Source: Acidovorax facilis (GTDB taxonomy: Bacteria; Pseudomonadota; Gammaproteobacteria; Burkholderiales; Burkholderiaceae_C). From it: a stretch of DNA of 64,000 nucleotides. Made by a program: the position numbers and the translations under genes. Positions 62,985 to 64,000 of the stretch are shown here, in pieces; within the stretch, counting starts at the first letter, position 1; each line of letters begins with the position of its first letter. The stretch spans positions 186,001-250,000 of the forward strand of contig NZ_JAMXAX010000001.1 of NCBI RefSeq assembly GCF_023913775.1, given 5' to 3'. Below the pieces are notes generated by a model. That model saw only the letters and a list, made by a program, of their open reading frames with translations, searched no databases and had not been told where the DNA came from.

Positions 62985-64000
62985 ATGAATTCCTGCATCG
63001 ACTTCAGTGCCGCGCTGGCCCCGTCAGCGCCCCGCCTTCGCCATGCCTTCCGCGCGCCCCGCGCCGTGCTGTCGGCCCGTGGTCTGGCCGAGGTGCGCCC
63101 CGTTCTCGATGCCGTGTTTGCTGCCGCGCAGGCAGGCGCATGGTGCGTGGGCTACGTGCGCTACGAGGCGGCTCCAGCCTTCGATGCAGCCTTGCAGGTG
63201 CATGCCGCCCAGGGGCCGCTGGCCTGGTTTGCCGTCCATGACGAAGCGCTGCCGTGGCCCGGGGAAGCCGCTGCAGATGCGGCCGATGTAGCCCATGTGG
63301 AGTGGACCTCGGGCCCCTCGCGCGCGGAGTTCGATGCAGCCTTGGCCCGCATCCACCAGGCCATCGGCGATGGCGAGCTGTACCAGGTCAACTACACCGC
63401 GCCGCTGTCGGGCCAGTTGCTGCAGGGCAGTGCACAGGCCTTGTTCCAGGCTTTGCAGCGCTCGCAGCCCGGCGGCTATGCCGCGTTCATCGACACCGGC
63501 AACGAACAGGTGCTTTCGGTGTCGCCCGAATTGTTCTTTGACTGGGAAAGCGGAGCCCATGGTGACCCGGCGGGTGGGGCCATCCTGGCGCGCCCCATGA
63601 AAGGCACCGCGCCACGTGGCGCCACGCCTGCGCAGGATGTGGCCAACGCTGAGCACCTGCGCTCGTCGCCCAAGGAGCGGGCTGAGAACGTGATGATCGT
63701 GGACCTGCTGCGCAATGACATATCCCGCATCGCGCTGCCGCACAGCGTGCGTGTGCCCGCGCTGTTTGCCACCGAAGCCCTGCCCACCGTGTGGCAGATG
63801 ACGTCGGACGTGACGGCCCGCACGCGGCCCGGTACCACGCTGACCGACGTGTTTGCTGCGCTGTTTCCCTGCGGCTCCATCACCGGTGCGCCCAAGGTGG
63901 GCGCCATGCAGATGATCCATGCGGTGGAGCCCGCACCGCGCGGCGTGTACTGCGGCGCCGTGGGCGTGGTGCGGCCTGTGGGTGCCGGCGGGGCAGATGG
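62985..64000 (+). CDS. pabB: Aminodeoxychorismate synthase component I-like (partial)
   Basis: The frame is open from the ATG at 62985 to the right edge, giving 338 residues without a stop. Chorismate-enzyme signatures are present: GELYQVNYTAPLSGQ near residue 140, QVLSVSPELFFDW near residue 174, RPMKGTAPRGATPAQD near residue 204, ENVMIVDLLRNDISRI near residue 233 and GSITGAPKVGAMQMI near residue 300. This is the PabB type (4-amino-4-deoxychorismate, leading to folate). In many Burkholderiales pabB is fused to a PabC-like lyase; the end is outside the window, so that cannot be judged. Confidence 0.92.
   Translation, partial: MNSCIDFSAALAPSAPRLRHAFRAPRAVLSARGLAEVRPVLDAVFAAAQAGAWCVGYVRYEAAPAFDAALQVHAAQGPLAWFAVHDEALPWPGEAAADAADVAHVEWTSGPSRAEFDAALARIHQAIGDGELYQVNYTAPLSGQLLQGSAQALFQALQRSQPGGYAAFIDTGNEQVLSVSPELFFDWESGAHGDPAGGAILARPMKGTAPRGATPAQDVANAEHLRSSPKERAENVMIVDLLRNDISRIALPHSVRVPALFATEALPTVWQMTSDVTARTRPGTTLTDVFAALFPCGSITGAPKVGAMQMIHAVEPAPRGVYCGAVGVVRPVGAGGAD

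Overview
The window is GC-rich DNA of a betaproteobacterium, most probably Comamonadaceae and closest in feel to Acidovorax. Pointers are the dense high-GC coding, the gene neighbourhoods (rpoZ-gmk-yicC-kinase/phosphatase-rph-rdgB-hemW; ureA-hupE-ureB-ureC-ureEFG; urtABCDE), a Bug-type periplasmic binding protein, a Gram-negative porin and several intergenic hairpin repeat families that I recall from Acidovorax-like genomes. No prophage, CRISPR array or plasmid origin is visible. It reads as chromosome with one IS5-family insertion sequence.

Layout. 1-6.5 kb: housekeeping genes (rpoZ fragment, gmk, yicC, a Ser/Thr kinase with a PP2C phosphatase, rph, rdgB, hemW). 6.6-9.7 kb: a small I78-type lipoprotein, a PAS-GGDEF protein, a small unknown ORF and tRNA-Ser(UGA). 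9.7-15.5 kb: a leftward urease operon ureA-hupE/ureJ-ureB-ureC-GNAT-ureE-ureF-ureG. 15.6-20.5 kb, divergent from urease: a very large NCS1-permease/hybrid histidine kinase fusion, with a candidate sigma-54 promoter, translationally coupled to a LuxR-type response regulator. 20.5-25.8 kb: a Rho-N-like small protein, a CheX/DUF3334-like protein, a DUF917 protein, a second GGDEF protein and a MurA homologue. 25.9-27.2 kb: the IS element inside a disrupted repeat. 27.2-30 kb: an exported two-subunit molybdenum hydroxylase. 30.3-37 kb: urea ABC transporter urtABCDE, with a roughly 770-bp multi-hairpin repeat between urtD and urtE. 37-41.3 kb: PAP2 phosphatase, diacylglycerol-kinase-like protein, metallophosphoesterase, porin. 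41.6-45.3 kb: TetR regulator divergent from a Bug/cyclase/fumarylacetoacetase-like operon. 45.6-50.9 kb: cyclase-PilZ fusion, HAD dehalogenase, MFS, aminotransferase, GNAT. 50.9-51.8 kb: ureD, far from the other urease genes. 52.1-56 kb: panC/panB and, divergently, nadC-nadA. 56-62.8 kb: a leftward, probably Fur-controlled siderophore operon (TonB receptor, MFS, binding protein, permease, ATPase). 63-64 kb: a pabB-like gene running off the end.

How it fits together. The strongest theme is urea nitrogen: uptake (urtABCDE), hydrolysis (ureABC), nickel insertion (ureDEFG, hupE/ureJ) and, next to urease, a transporter-like sensor kinase with its own regulator. The most interesting observations are that transceptor-type kinase, a repeat sequence that seems to have been inserted in frame into its receiver domain, the structured element splitting urtD from urtE, a disrupted copy of it holding the IS, and a 31-bp perfect inverted-repeat element near 21.1 kb. 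All functional calls come from reading motifs by eye. No database search was run.
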